The notes under the pieces are model-generated. The model made no database searches. It saw only the letters and a list, made by a program, of their open reading frames with translations, and was not told the origin of the DNA. From Edwardsiella anguillarum ET080813 (lineage in GTDB: Bacteria; Pseudomonadota; Gammaproteobacteria; Enterobacterales; Enterobacteriaceae), in NCBI RefSeq assembly GCF_000264765.2, contig NZ_CP006664.1, positions 1,674,001 through 1,738,000 of the forward strand: a stretch of 64,000 bases of DNA. Reading direction: 5' to 3'. The stretch's first letter is position 1; the number at the start of each line of letters is the position of its first letter. This document shows positions 20,269-29,286 of the stretch, in pieces. Both the position numbers and the translations under genes were made by a program.

Positions 20269-20706
20269 CTAAACCTGCAGCCAGAAGGTGACCGGGCCGT
20301 CATTGAGCAGGGAAACCTGCATATCGGCGGCAAAGCATCCGGTCGCGGTAGTGATACCGCTGGCGCGGCAGGTATCAGAAAAATAGGTATACAGGCGCTC
20401 AGCCTCATCCGGTGCCGCGCCGCGGGAAAACCCAGGGCGCATCCCCTTTTGAGTATCCGCCGCCAGGGTAAACTGAGAGACCACCAGCACGCTGCCGCCG
20501 GACTGACGTACGTTGAGGTTCATTTTACCCTCGCCATCGCTAAAGACGCGGTAGCCCAGTACCTTATCACACAGGCGCTTTGCCTTCTGCTCATCGTCAT
20601 CTTTCTCCACGCCCAACAGCACCAGCAGTCCCGCGCCGATCTCTCCGATAACCTGATTCTCTACCGTCACGCTGGCATGGGTAACCCGCTGAATTAATGC
20701 GATCAT
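20269..20706 (-). CDS. dtd: D-aminoacyl-tRNA deacylase Dtd
   Basis: Hydrolyses D-amino acids (and Gly mischarged on tRNA-Ala) from tRNA, protecting translation. The 145-residue product equals the E. coli length. The active-site SQFTLAADT motif and the Gly-cisPro motif in [11 protein letters not shown] at the C-terminus are intact. It starts 15 nt after the yihY stop and is likely in an operon with it, the same order as in E. coli. Confidence 0.97.
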   Translation of the reverse strand: MIALIQRVTHASVTVENQVIGEIGAGLLVLLGVEKDDDEQKAKRLCDKVLGYRVFSDGEGKMNLNVRQSGGSVLVVSQFTLAADTQKGMRPGFSRGAAPDEAERLYTYFSDTCRASGITTATGCFAADMQVSLLNDGPVTFWLQV

Positions 20707-20721
20707 CTAACCTTTTACTCC

Positions 20722-21600
20722 TTACTCATGATGTGATGTCAACGCCTGCTGCAGACCCTGCTCCTGCCGGCGGTGCGCCCGAAAATCACCGATGGCCACG
20801 GTAACCTCTGCGCCAAGCAGTACGATACACCAGCTCCAGTACACCCAGACAAACAGCATCGGGATCACCGCCAGCACGCCGTAAATCAGCTGATACGACG
20901 GAAACGCGGTGATGTACAGCGCAAAGGCCTTCTTCCCCAGCTCAAACAGCCCGCCAGCAACCACGGCGCCGATCAGCGCATCGCGCATCGGCACGCGTTG
21001 GGTCGGTACAATGCAATATAGCAGCCAGAAGCTGACGCACGACAGCAGCAGCGGGAACAGACGCAGCAGCTGATCCACCATGGAGTAAACCGCACTGTCC
21101 GCCAGCCAACGCAGCGACAGCAGATAGGTGCTGATCGCCATGCTGGCCCCCACCAGCAACGGCCCCAGCGTCAGGATCATCCAGTAGACGGCGAACGAAT
21201 ACACCACGGCGCGCTTACGCTCGCTGCGCCAAATATGGTTCAGCGCCCCATCGACCGAGGAGATCAGCAGCAGGGCGGTCACGATAAGACCAATGGCTCC
21301 CAGCGCCGTCATCTTGCTGGAGTTGGCGACAAACTGCTCCAGATAGGACTGCACCACGTCACCGGCGGCCGGCACGAAGTTGGTGAAGATAAAGTGTTTC
21401 AGCTGAAAAGAGACGCTGGAAAACATAGGGAAAGCGGTAAACAGAGAGAATACCACCGTGATCAGCGGCACCAGAGAGAGCAGGGAGACGTAGGCCAACG
21501 AACCGGCCACCATGGTCATACGATCGTCATCCACCCGCTGCCACAGAACCTTGGCAAAGTAGGCCCAGCCTTTAATACGTTTTAGGGAAAATGGCGTCAT
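20722..21600 (-). CDS. yihY: YihY/BrkB family inner-membrane protein
   Basis: A 292-residue protein with about six membrane segments (for example [20 protein letters not shown] and [14 protein letters not shown]-like stretches). The conserved core includes [20 protein letters not shown] near residue 250. The family was once annotated as RNase BN in error, and its molecular role is not established. It is upstream of and probably co-transcribed with dtd. Confidence 0.93.
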   Translation of the reverse strand: MTPFSLKRIKGWAYFAKVLWQRVDDDRMTMVAGSLAYVSLLSLVPLITVVFSLFTAFPMFSSVSFQLKHFIFTNFVPAAGDVVQSYLEQFVANSSKMTALGAIGLIVTALLLISSVDGALNHIWRSERKRAVVYSFAVYWMILTLGPLLVGASMAISTYLLSLRWLADSAVYSMVDQLLRLFPLLLSCVSFWLLYCIVPTQRVPMRDALIGAVVAGGLFELGKKAFALYITAFPSYQLIYGVLAVIPMLFVWVYWSWCIVLLGAEVTVAIGDFRAHRRQEQGLQQALTSHHE

Positions 21601-21721
21601 GCTTACTCCTGTCAGTTACGCCCGCATCGCGGGTCATATCGGCCCCAGCGATGGGGGCTTTCGATCCTACTGTGATGTTCAGGGTAGCGCAGACGCAAGA
21701 TAAAAGAAAAAACCGATCTCG

Positions 21722-22309
21722 TTATGCAAAATAGGTGGGGATCACCTGACGGTCACATACCTGTACCGCCTGGATCCCCAACGCCTTCGCCGCCGCCACA
21801 TTGTCGGCGTTATCGTCAAAAAAGACCGACTCCCCGGCCGCCGCCCGCTCCTGCTCCAGGACATAGCGATAGATTTCGGCATCGGGTTTACGCATGCCCA
21901 GCTCCTGCGACAGGTACATTTTATCGCAGGCGGCCGCGATCTCCGGGTAGTGCTGAGGCCAAAAGTGAGTGTGCAGCCGATTGGTATTGGAGAGCACCAC
22001 GACCCGCTCCCCCTGACGGCGCAGGCGCTGCATGATATCGATCACCTCCGGGCGCAGCGCGACGAAAATCGCCTGCCAGCCCAGCTCGAACTGGGCAAAG
22101 CTGAGGGAGATCCCCATTTCATCGCACAGACGCTGGGCAAAAGTTTCATCGTCTATCGCCCCGCGCTCATGCTGACGAAAGGTATCGCCCATCGTAAAAC
22201 GCTTGCTTAAGGTGGCCAGCGGGGCGCCGCTGTACCGGCTCCAGACCCCCAGCACACGGTGAAAATCGATGTCTACAATCACGTTACCTAAATCAAAGAT
22301 GTACAGCAT
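21722..22309 (-). CDS. yihX: HAD-family alpha-D-glucose-1-phosphate phosphatase YihX
   Basis: Cytosolic sugar phosphatase; E. coli YihX acts on alpha-glucose-1-phosphate. The 195-residue product has HAD motif I at the N-terminus (FDLGNVIVDID, nucleophile D6), motif II VLSNTN, motif III lysine in MRKPDAEIY and motif IV VFFDDNADNV. The ATG has GGGAGC 6 nt upstream. It follows typA, separated by the typA terminator. Confidence 0.94.
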   Translation of the reverse strand: MLYIFDLGNVIVDIDFHRVLGVWSRYSGAPLATLSKRFTMGDTFRQHERGAIDDETFAQRLCDEMGISLSFAQFELGWQAIFVALRPEVIDIMQRLRRQGERVVVLSNTNRLHTHFWPQHYPEIAAACDKMYLSQELGMRKPDAEIYRYVLEQERAAAGESVFFDDNADNVAAAKALGIQAVQVCDRQVIPTYFA

Positions 22310-22424
22310 GCGCAGCTCCCGATTTCAGCTTATTGGCGTGAGAGACTCCACTGTAGACGGAAAAAACAGCAGCGAACAGAAGGGACGCAAGAAAAGCGGG
22401 AGGTCGCGCGCAGATAGCGCCCGC

Positions 22425-22454
22425 AAAAAAAACGGGGCGCCTTAGGCACCCCGT
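22425..22454 (-). terminator. Intrinsic terminator of typA
   Basis: On the minus strand ACGGGGTGC pairs with GGCGCCCCGT around CTAA and is followed by eight U's. It lies about 20 nt after the typA stop. Confidence 0.87.
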
Positions 22455-22472
22455 GGTATCACATCGACGCGA

Positions 22473-24293
22473 TTAGTCGCGCGGACCGCGGTTAGCGCGG
22501 CGGCGATCGTTCTCGGTCAGATGACGCTTACGCAGACGCACGGAGTGCGGCGTAACTTCAACCAGCTCGTCATCATCGATAAACTCCAGCGCCTGCTCCA
22601 GGGTCATTTTCACCGGCGGAGACAGGGTGGTCGCTTCATCGGTACCGGAAGCACGCATGTTGGTCAGCTTCTTACCGGTCAGGCAGTTAACCGTCAGGTC
22701 ATTGGAGCGGCTATGAATACCGATGATCTGGCCTTCATAGACTTCTGCACCGTGACCCAGGAACAGCTTGCCGCGATCCTGCAGGCTATACAGCGCGTAG
22801 GCAACCGCTTTACCCTGACCGTTAGAGATCAGCACGCCGTTCTGACGCTGGCCGATTTCACCCGGACGCACGTCATCATAGTGACTGAAGGTAGAGTACA
22901 GCAGACCGGTACCGGAGGTCATGGTCATGAAATCGGTACGGAAGCCGATCAGGCCACGGCTCGGGATGATGTAATCCAGGCGTACACGGCCCTTGCCATC
23001 CGGAGACATATCGCGGATCTCACCCTTACGGATACCCAGCGCTTCCATCACAGAGCCCTGGTGCTGCTCTTCGATATCCAGCGTGACCTGCTCAAACGGC
23101 TCCTGCATGCGGCCATCGATCTCACGATAGATAACCTTCGGACGGGATACCGCCAGCTCATAGCCTTCACGACGCATGTTTTCGATCAGCACGGACAGGT
23201 GCAGTTCGCCACGGCCAGAGACGCGGAAAGCGTCCGGGTCCGGCGTTTCTTCAACGCGCAGGGCGACGTTGTGCACCAGCTCTTTCTGCAGACGCTCCAG
23301 GATCTGGCGAGAAGTCACAAACTTGCCTTCTTTACCGCAGAACGGAGAGGTGTTAACGCAGAAGTACATGCTTACGGTCGGCTCATCGACGGTCAACGGC
23401 GGCAGGGCCTCAACGGCGCTCGGATCGCACAGGGTATCGGAGATGTTCAGATCGCCCAGGCCGGTTACCGCGACGATATCGCCCGCTTCCGCCAGATCGG
23501 TCTCGATACGCTGCAGACCCAGATGGCCCAGAACCTGGCCCATTTTACCGTTACGACGCTTACCTTCGCTGTCGATAATGGTGATCTGCTGGTTCGGCTT
23601 CACCTTGCCGCGCTTGATACGGCCGATGCCGATAACCCCAACGTAGCTGTTATAGTCCAGCTGGGAGATCTGCATCTGGAACGGGCTGTCCAGATCGACG
23701 TCCGGCGCAGCTACATGCTCGACGATAGCTTCAAACAGCGGAGTCATATCCTCGGCCATGTCGGCGTGATCCAGGCCGGCGATCCCCTGCAGCGCAGAGG
23801 CGTAGACGATCGGGAAGTCCAGCTGCTCATCGGTCGCACCCAGATTGACGAACAGATCGAAGACCTGATCGACAACCCAATCCGGACGCGCGCCAGGACG
23901 GTCAACCTTGTTGATAACCACGATCGGCTTCAGCCCGTTGGCGAACGCCTTCTGGGTTACGAAGCGGGTCTGCGGCATCGGGCCATCCATTGCGTCGACC
24001 AGCAGCAGAACCGAGTCAACCATAGACATCACACGCTCTACCTCGCCGCCGAAGTCGGCGTGCCCCGGGGTATCCACGATGTTGATGCGATAGCCATTCC
24101 AATTAATGGCGGTGTTTTTCGCGAGGATGGTAATCCCACGCTCTTTCTCCAAATCGTTGGAGTCCATTACGCGCTCAGTCGCGTCGTTACGTTCACCCAG
24201 GGTTCCGGATTGTTGCAACAGTTTGTCGACCAGGGTGGTTTTCCCATGGTCAACGTGCGCAATAATGGCGATGTTACGCAGATTTTCGATCAC
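22473..24293 (-). CDS. typA: Ribosome-associated translational GTPase TypA/BipA
   Basis: EF-G-like GTPase needed for 50S assembly and growth at low temperature, and for stress and virulence responses in enteric bacteria. The 606-residue protein (E. coli 607) has G1 AHVDHGKTT near residue 13, G2 in [12 protein letters not shown]3 [11 protein letters not shown] and G4 NKVD. The TypA-specific C-terminal domain ends with a basic stretch ([18 protein letters not shown]). It is divergent from glnA as in E. coli. Confidence 0.98.
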   Translation of the reverse strand: MIENLRNIAIIAHVDHGKTTLVDKLLQQSGTLGERNDATERVMDSNDLEKERGITILAKNTAINWNGYRINIVDTPGHADFGGEVERVMSMVDSVLLLVDAMDGPMPQTRFVTQKAFANGLKPIVVINKVDRPGARPDWVVDQVFDLFVNLGATDEQLDFPIVYASALQGIAGLDHADMAEDMTPLFEAIVEHVAAPDVDLDSPFQMQISQLDYNSYVGVIGIGRIKRGKVKPNQQITIIDSEGKRRNGKMGQVLGHLGLQRIETDLAEAGDIVAVTGLGDLNISDTLCDPSAVEALPPLTVDEPTVSMYFCVNTSPFCGKEGKFVTSRQILERLQKELVHNVALRVEETPDPDAFRVSGRGELHLSVLIENMRREGYELAVSRPKVIYREIDGRMQEPFEQVTLDIEEQHQGSVMEALGIRKGEIRDMSPDGKGRVRLDYIIPSRGLIGFRTDFMTMTSGTGLLYSTFSHYDDVRPGEIGQRQNGVLISNGQGKAVAYALYSLQDRGKLFLGHGAEVYEGQIIGIHSRSNDLTVNCLTGKKLTNMRASGTDEATTLSPPVKMTLEQALEFIDDDELVEVTPHSVRLRKRHLTENDRRRANRGPRD

Positions 24294-24443
24294 AGCTTTG
24301 CCTCAGGCATTAGAAATAGCGCGCTATTGTACACGTATTAAGCGAGGGACTAAACAGGATCACAAGCTTCTCGCAGAAACAATGCTACGAATGGCGGTTT
24401 GTGATCCTATTCACGATGCTAAACGGCGCGGGAATAAACAGCT

Positions 24444-24491
24444 TGCACCAAGATTGTGCGTTTGCTGAAGTGATTTGCACTATTATGGAGC
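24444..24491 (+). promoter_or_regulatory. Two NtrC enhancer sites of glnA
   Basis: TGCACCAAGATTGTGC (24444-24459) and TGCACTATTATGGAGC (24476-24491) match the NtrC dyad. Their centres are 32 bp apart and lie about 141 and 109 bp upstream of the predicted sigma-54 start, matching the E. coli glnA sites near -140 and -108. Confidence 0.87.
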
Positions 24492-24565
24492 ACCCAGCTC
24501 CATCAGTGCCGCCTGACACAGCGTCAGAGTAAGGTAATTATGCGCCATCCGGGCAATTTGTAAAG

Positions 24566-24582
24566 TTGGCACGTTTCTCGCT
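24566..24582 (+). promoter_or_regulatory. Sigma-54 promoter of glnA (glnAp2)
   Basis: TTGGCAC-N5-TCGCT matches the E. coli glnAp2 -24/-12 element (TTGGCAC-N5-TCGCT). The predicted start is near 24593, giving a leader of about 70 nt. Spacing to the NtrC sites is the same as in E. coli. Confidence 0.9.
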
Positions 24583-24663
24583 AATGCTACAGCACGATGG
24601 CTAAAACCACTTTCTATCATCCGTGATCCGTTGCACGGCGACCAAAGAAACCGGGAGTAGAGT

Positions 24664-26073
24664 ATGTCCGCTGAACATATCTTAGCGATGCTGAATGAGC
24701 ACGAAGTTAAATTTGTCGATCTGCGCTTTACCGATACCAAGGGTAAAGAGCAGCACGTCACCATTCCGGCTCATCAGGTTGACGCCGACTTCTTCGAAGA
24801 AGGCAAGATGTTTGACGGCTCCTCCATCGGCGGCTGGAAAGGCATCAATGAGTCAGACATGGTGCTGATGCCGGATCCCACCACCGCGGTACTCGACCCG
24901 TTCTATGAAGAGCCAACGCTGATTATCCGCTGCGACATTCTGGAGCCAGGCACCCTGCAGGGCTACGACCGCGACCCGCGCTCCATCTCCAAGCGCGCCG
25001 AAGACTTTCTGCGCGCCTCCGGTATCGCCGACACCGTGCTGTTTGGGCCGGAGCCAGAGTTCTTCCTGTTCGACGATATCCGCTTCGGCAGCAGCATCAA
25101 CGGCAGCCACGTCGCCATTGACGACATCGAAGGCGCGTGGAACTCCTCAACCAAATACGAGGGCGGTAACAAAGGGCACCGTCCGGCGGTTAAAGGCGGC
25201 TACTTCCCGGTTCCGCCGGTTGATTCGGCTCAGGATATCCGCTCGACCATGTGCCTGACCATGGAGGAAATGGGGCTGGTGGTAGAGGCTCACCACCATG
25301 AGGTGGCCACCGCTGGGCAGAACGAAGTCGCCACCCGTTTCAACACCATGACCAAGAAAGCGGACGAAATCCAGATCTACAAGTATGTGGTGCACAACGT
25401 CGCCCACGCCTTTGGTAAAACCGCCACCTTTATGCCCAAGCCGATGTTCGGTGACAATGGCTCAGGCATGCACTGCCATATGTCCCTGTCTAAAAACGGC
25501 AGCAACCTGTTTGCCGGCGACAAGTACGGCGGCCTGTCTGAAACCGCGCTGTACTATATCGGCGGGGTGATCAAGCACGCTAAGGCCATCAACGCCCTAG
25601 CCAACCCGACCACCAACTCTTACAAGCGTCTGGTGCCGGGCTATGAGGCGCCGGTGATGCTGGCCTACTCTGCCCGAAACCGCTCCGCCTCCATTCGTAT
25701 CCCGGTGGTGGCATCGCCGAAGGCTCGCCGCATCGAGGTGCGTTTCCCGGATCCGGCGGCCAACCCGTACCTGTGCTTCGCTGCCCTGCTGATGGCCGGC
25801 CTGGATGGCGTCATCAATAAAATCCACCCCGGCGACGCCATGGATAAAAACCTGTATGACCTGCCGCCGGAAGAGGCCAAAGAGATCCCGACCGTCGCAG
25901 GCTCTCTGGATGAAGCCCTGGCCGCGCTGGACAGCGATCGTGAGTTCCTGACCCGCGGCGGCGTCTTTACCGACGATGCCATCGATGCCTACATCGAGCT
26001 GCGCCAGTCAGAAATGGAGCGCGTACGCATGACGCCGCACCCGGTCGAGTTTGAACTCTACTACAGCGTATAA
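24664..26073 (+). CDS. glnA: Glutamine synthetase type I
   Basis: Makes glutamine from glutamate, ammonia and ATP; works as a dodecamer. The 469-residue protein has the beta-grasp N-terminus with [10 protein letters not shown], the metal-site motif [10 protein letters not shown], the ATP segment [17 protein letters not shown] and the adenylylation tyrosine in NLYDLPPEE near residue 398. It is divergent from typA, driven by the sigma-54/NtrC region, and followed by a terminator before glnL. Confidence 0.99.
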   Translation: MSAEHILAMLNEHEVKFVDLRFTDTKGKEQHVTIPAHQVDADFFEEGKMFDGSSIGGWKGINESDMVLMPDPTTAVLDPFYEEPTLIIRCDILEPGTLQGYDRDPRSISKRAEDFLRASGIADTVLFGPEPEFFLFDDIRFGSSINGSHVAIDDIEGAWNSSTKYEGGNKGHRPAVKGGYFPVPPVDSAQDIRSTMCLTMEEMGLVVEAHHHEVATAGQNEVATRFNTMTKKADEIQIYKYVVHNVAHAFGKTATFMPKPMFGDNGSGMHCHMSLSKNGSNLFAGDKYGGLSETALYYIGGVIKHAKAINALANPTTNSYKRLVPGYEAPVMLAYSARNRSASIRIPVVASPKARRIEVRFPDPAANPYLCFAALLMAGLDGVINKIHPGDAMDKNLYDLPPEEAKEIPTVAGSLDEALAALDSDREFLTRGGVFTDDAIDAYIELRQSEMERVRMTPHPVEFELYYSV

Positions 26074-26189
26074 CGCGACGCACGGTAGGAGACCCGGCGC
26101 GTACCGGGTCCTTGCCGCGCGCGCCACGCTGGAGACATCCGTTTTTGTTGCCGTGGAAACTTTCAGCCCATCTTCGGATGGGTTTTTTT
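26074..26189 (+). ncRNA. glnA 3' UTR, candidate GlnZ-like sRNA
   Basis: The 116-nt region after the glnA stop holds a hairpin ACCCGG/CCGGGT near 26091-26108, an unpaired stretch with CCGTTTTTGTTG, and a rho-independent end CCCATC-TTCG-GATGGG plus seven T's (26167-26189). In E. coli and Salmonella the sRNA GlnZ is processed from this 3' UTR. The layout here suits an Hfq-bound 3'-UTR sRNA, but I judge this by position and structure, not by an alignment. Confidence 0.45.
26167..26189 (+). terminator. Intrinsic terminator after glnA
   Basis: Stem CCCATC/GATGGG with a TTCG tetraloop followed by seven T's. It separates glnA from the glnL promoter; part of the transcription reads through to glnLG in E. 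coli. Confidence 0.92.
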
Positions 26190-26273
26190 CGCCGTACGCC
26201 GCAGGACGGAGAAAAAACGCTCCGCTCCCCCCGCACGGACAGCAAAAGCATGCTACAGTGCAAGGCATCCTAT

Positions 26274-26290
26274 TGCACCAAAACAGTGCA
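26274..26290 (+). promoter_or_regulatory. NtrC site at the glnL promoter
   Basis: TGCACCAAAACAGTGCA is a near-perfect NtrC dyad, 11 nt before the glnL start and just after a TACAGT -10-like element. In E. coli an NtrC site at this place represses glnLp, limiting NtrB/NtrC supply when nitrogen is sufficient. Confidence 0.82.
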
Positions 26291-26301
26291 GGAGTGCGCA
26301 A

Positions 26302-27369
26302 ATGGCTGAATACCCTACACCGCCCCACCGTAACCTACCCGATGCCGGACCGCTGCTGAATGCCATGATGACCTGCATCCTGGTCCTGGACGACGATCTG
26401 GTCATTCGCTATGCCAATCCGGCTGCTCAGCAGCTGCTGGCGCAGAGCCCGCGCAAGCTGTTTGGCACACCGCTGCCGGATCTGCTGAGTTATCTCTCCC
26501 TGGATATCGCGCTGATGCGCATCAGCCTACGCGCAGGACAGGGTTTTACCGACAACGAGGTGATGCTGGTCGTCGACAGCCAGCCGCACATCATGGCGCT
26601 GACGGCCCAGCCCCTGAGCGAAGGACAGATCCTGCTAGAGCTTTCAACCCTGGACAGCCAGCGGCGCCTGAGCCAGGAGCAGCTCCAACACTCCCAGCAG
26701 GTCGCCGCCCGCGATCTGGTGCGCGGGCTGGCCCATGAGATCAAGAACCCGCTCGGCGGGCTGCGCGGGGCGGCGCAGCTGTTGGCCAGGGCATTACCGG
26801 ATCCGGCCCTGACCGAGTACACCCAGGTGATCATCGAGCAGGCCGACCGCCTGCGCAACCTGGTCGATCGTCTGCTGGGCCCTCAGAGGCCGGGGCAGCG
26901 CGTCACCCAGAGTATTCATCAGGTCGCCGAGCGGGTCTGCCAGCTGGTCTCCCTGGAGTGCCCGGGGAACATCACCCTGCTGCGCGACTATGATCCCAGC
27001 CTGCCGGAGCTGAATCACGATCCGGAGCAGATAGAGCAGGTGCTGCTGAATATCACGCGGAACGCCCTGCAGGCGCTGGGCGAACGGGGCGGCACCATCA
27101 CCCTGCGTACCCGTACGGCGCTGCAGGTCACCCTGCACGGCGAGCGCTATCGCTTGGCGGCGCGCATAGATATAGAAGACGATGGGCCAGGAATCCCCGC
27201 TCAGCTGCAGGATACGCTGTTCTACCCGATGGTGAGCGGACGCAGCGGAGGCACCGGGCTTGGCCTGTCGATTGCAAGGAGCCTGATCGATCAGCATCAG
27301 GGAAAAATCGAGTTTAACAGCTGGCCGGGCCACACCGAGTTTTCGGTGTATTTGCCAATCCGCAAATAG
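26302..27369 (+). CDS. glnL: Nitrogen regulation sensor kinase NtrB (GlnL)
   Basis: Cytosolic histidine kinase/phosphatase acting on NtrC under PII (GlnB) control. The 355-residue protein has an N-terminal PAS domain ([20 protein letters not shown]), the phospho-accepting histidine in [15 protein letters not shown] near residue 145, the N-box [10 protein letters not shown] and the G-box EDDGPGIP plus [15 protein letters not shown] precedes the ATG. The N-terminal few residues are longer than in E. coli (349 aa). It is followed by glnG 30 nt later. Confidence 0.97.
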   Translation: MAEYPTPPHRNLPDAGPLLNAMMTCILVLDDDLVIRYANPAAQQLLAQSPRKLFGTPLPDLLSYLSLDIALMRISLRAGQGFTDNEVMLVVDSQPHIMALTAQPLSEGQILLELSTLDSQRRLSQEQLQHSQQVAARDLVRGLAHEIKNPLGGLRGAAQLLARALPDPALTEYTQVIIEQADRLRNLVDRLLGPQRPGQRVTQSIHQVAERVCQLVSLECPGNITLLRDYDPSLPELNHDPEQIEQVLLNITRNALQALGERGGTITLRTRTALQVTLHGERYRLAARIDIEDDGPGIPAQLQDTLFYPMVSGRSGGTGLGLSIARSLIDQHQGKIEFNSWPGHTEFSVYLPIRK

Positions 27370-27399
27370 CCCCCGCCCCTTACGCAACAGGTGGTCACC

Positions 27400-28821
27400 A
27401 TGACAATGCAACCGGGTCTCGTCTGGATCGTCGACGATGACAGTGCCATCCGCTGGGTCTTAGAGCGTGCGCTGACCGGCGCAGGTTTGCGCTGCGCCAC
27501 GTTTGAAAATGGTCAGTCGGCTCTGACGGCGATGAGCGCCCAGACGCCGGACGTTCTACTATCAGACATCCGCATGCCCGGTATGGACGGACTGGCCCTG
27601 CTGCAGCAGATAAAAGCGCGCCATCCGCTGCTGCCGGTCATCATTATGACGGCCCACTCCGATCTGGATGCCGCGGTCAGCGCCTACCAGCGGGGTGCCT
27701 TTGATTATCTGCCCAAACCGTTCGACATTGACGAAGCCGTCGCGCTCGTCGAACGCGCCATCAGTCACTATCAGGAACAGCAGCAGCCCGCGCGCCAGGC
27801 GCCGGGGAGCGATCCCAGCGCCGATATCATCGGTGAGGCGGCGGCGATGCAGGATGTCTTTCGCATTATCGGACGCCTGTCTCGCTCCTCCATCAGCGTG
27901 CTGATCAATGGGGAGTCGGGCACCGGGAAAGAGCTGGTCGCCCATGCGCTGCACCGCCACAGCCCGCGCGCCAAGGCGCCGTTTATCGCCCTGAATATGG
28001 CGGCCATTCCACGCGATCTGATCGAGTCCGAGCTGTTCGGCCATGAGAAAGGCGCCTTTACCGGCGCCAACCAGATCCGCCAAGGGCGCTTTGAACAGGC
28101 GGACGGCGGGACGCTGTTTCTCGATGAAATCGGCGACATGCCGCTGGACGTTCAGACCCGTCTGCTGCGCGTGCTGGCCGACGGACAGTTTTATCGCATC
28201 GGCGGCTATGCGCCGGTCAGGGTCGATGTACGCATCATCGCCGCCACCCACCAGAATCTGGAACAGCGGGTGCAAGAGGGGAAGTTCCGCGAAGATCTCT
28301 TCCACCGCCTTAACGTAATCCGCGTCCATCTTCCGCCGCTGCGTGAGCGGCGCGAGGATATACCGCGCCTGGCCCGCCACTTTCTCAAAGTGGCGGGCCA
28401 CGAGCTGGGCGTCGAGGCCAAAGTGCTCAGCCCGGAGGCCGAGGCGGCGCTTACCCGTCTGCCGTGGCCAGGCAACGTGCGCCAGCTGGAGAATACCTGC
28501 CGCTGGCTGACGGTCATGGCCGCAGGCCAAGAGGTGTTGGCTCAGGATCTGCCGACGGAGCTGTTTGACGGCGTGCGCGATGAGCGTCAGCCGGTGGCGC
28601 TCTCGCCGGACAGCTGGCCACGGCTGCTGAGTCAGTGGGCGGAGCATGCCCTGCAGAGCGGCCAGCAGGATCTGCTGGCCGAAGCCCTGCCGGAGATGGA
28701 GCGTACGCTGCTGAACTGCGCCCTGCGCCACACACAGGGTCATAAGCAAGAGGCGGCCAGACTGCTCGGATGGGGCCGTAATACCCTGACCCGCAAGCTG
28801 AAAGAGCTGGGAATGGAATAA
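27400..28821 (+). CDS. glnG: Nitrogen response regulator NtrC (GlnG), sigma-54 activator
   Basis: Phosphorylated NtrC activates sigma-54 promoters under nitrogen limitation. Receiver domain: residues 1-125 with the phospho-aspartate in LLSDIRMPGMDG. AAA+ domain: Walker A GESGTGKE, the sigma-54 contact loop GAFTGA and Walker B LFLDEIGD. The Fis-type DNA-binding helix ends the protein (AARLLGWGRNTLTRKLKELG). I place the start at the ATG at 27400, 6 nt after AGGTGG; the ATG at 27406 aligns exactly with the E. coli start (471 aa, phospho-site D54) and is a close alternative. Confidence 0.97.
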   Translation: MTMQPGLVWIVDDDSAIRWVLERALTGAGLRCATFENGQSALTAMSAQTPDVLLSDIRMPGMDGLALLQQIKARHPLLPVIIMTAHSDLDAAVSAYQRGAFDYLPKPFDIDEAVALVERAISHYQEQQQPARQAPGSDPSADIIGEAAAMQDVFRIIGRLSRSSISVLINGESGTGKELVAHALHRHSPRAKAPFIALNMAAIPRDLIESELFGHEKGAFTGANQIRQGRFEQADGGTLFLDEIGDMPLDVQTRLLRVLADGQFYRIGGYAPVRVDVRIIAATHQNLEQRVQEGKFREDLFHRLNVIRVHLPPLRERREDIPRLARHFLKVAGHELGVEAKVLSPEAEAALTRLPWPGNVRQLENTCRWLTVMAAGQEVLAQDLPTELFDGVRDERQPVALSPDSWPRLLSQWAEHALQSGQQDLLAEALPEMERTLLNCALRHTQGHKQEAARLLGWGRNTLTRKLKELGME

Positions 28822-28942
28822 TGACGGAGAGCGGATACCCTCGGTTAAAAACGCTGCACGGCGCACAAAAAAACGCCAGGCGCGATCTTTACACCCCCGC
28901 GCGAGCGAGTATGATCGGCTGCGTTTTAACGGGAGAATAATG

Positions 28943-29065
28943 ATGATCGATTCGCTGTACGCCATGGTTTCCCACGGCGCCGAACTCAGCGCCAGCGGCG
29001 GGCCATCATCGCATGCCGCCGTTGCCGCTGTGCTGTGCGCCGCGCTGCTCCACCTGTTGGGATAA
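28943..29065 (+). CDS. yshB: Small membrane protein YshB
   Basis: A 40-codon ORF downstream of glnG. It starts at the second of two adjacent ATGs, with GGGAGA at 28931-28936. The C-terminal half AAVAAVLCAALLHLL closely resembles the hydrophobic AVAAVLCAA core of E. coli YshB, a 36-residue protein at the same place after glnG. One membrane segment is likely. In Salmonella YshB has been tied to intracellular survival, but its function is unsettled. A further in-frame ATG lies at codon 8. Confidence 0.75.
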   Translation: MIDSLYAMVSHGAELSASGGPSSHAAVAAVLCAALLHLLG

Positions 29066-29075
29066 CCCCTCTACG

Positions 29076-29107
29076 CTCAGGGCGTGACCATTATGGCACG
29101 CCTTGAG
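29076..29107. repeat. Hairpin after yshB
   Basis: CTCAGGGCGTG pairs with CACGCCTTGAG (one G-T) around a ten-base loop, 11 nt after the yshB stop. There is no T-run; it is probably a transcript 3'-end structure or a protective hairpin in the 220-nt leader of yidE. Confidence 0.45.
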
Positions 29108-29286
29108 CCCCCAGCGTCCCCGGAAGAATATCTGCTAGGATATCCACTAAATACCCGGGCTGTGCCGTGTGACACAGTCCATTTACCGACGCTCTGTAAC
29201 AATGTTCAGGTGGGTTTTCCGTTACCCCAGCGGATCATCCGGTCGCGCGCGTTTCACCGGAGTCGTTTAATCATCAAGGATGTATC

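Noticed and set aside
22521-24341. A 606-codon open frame on the plus strand opposite typA
   Set aside because: It is the antisense shadow of typA, produced by codon bias in GC-rich DNA. The minus-strand TypA protein is conserved over its full length.
27562-28965. A 467-codon minus-strand open frame opposite glnG
   Set aside because: It is antisense to NtrC, whose domains are all intact on the plus strand.
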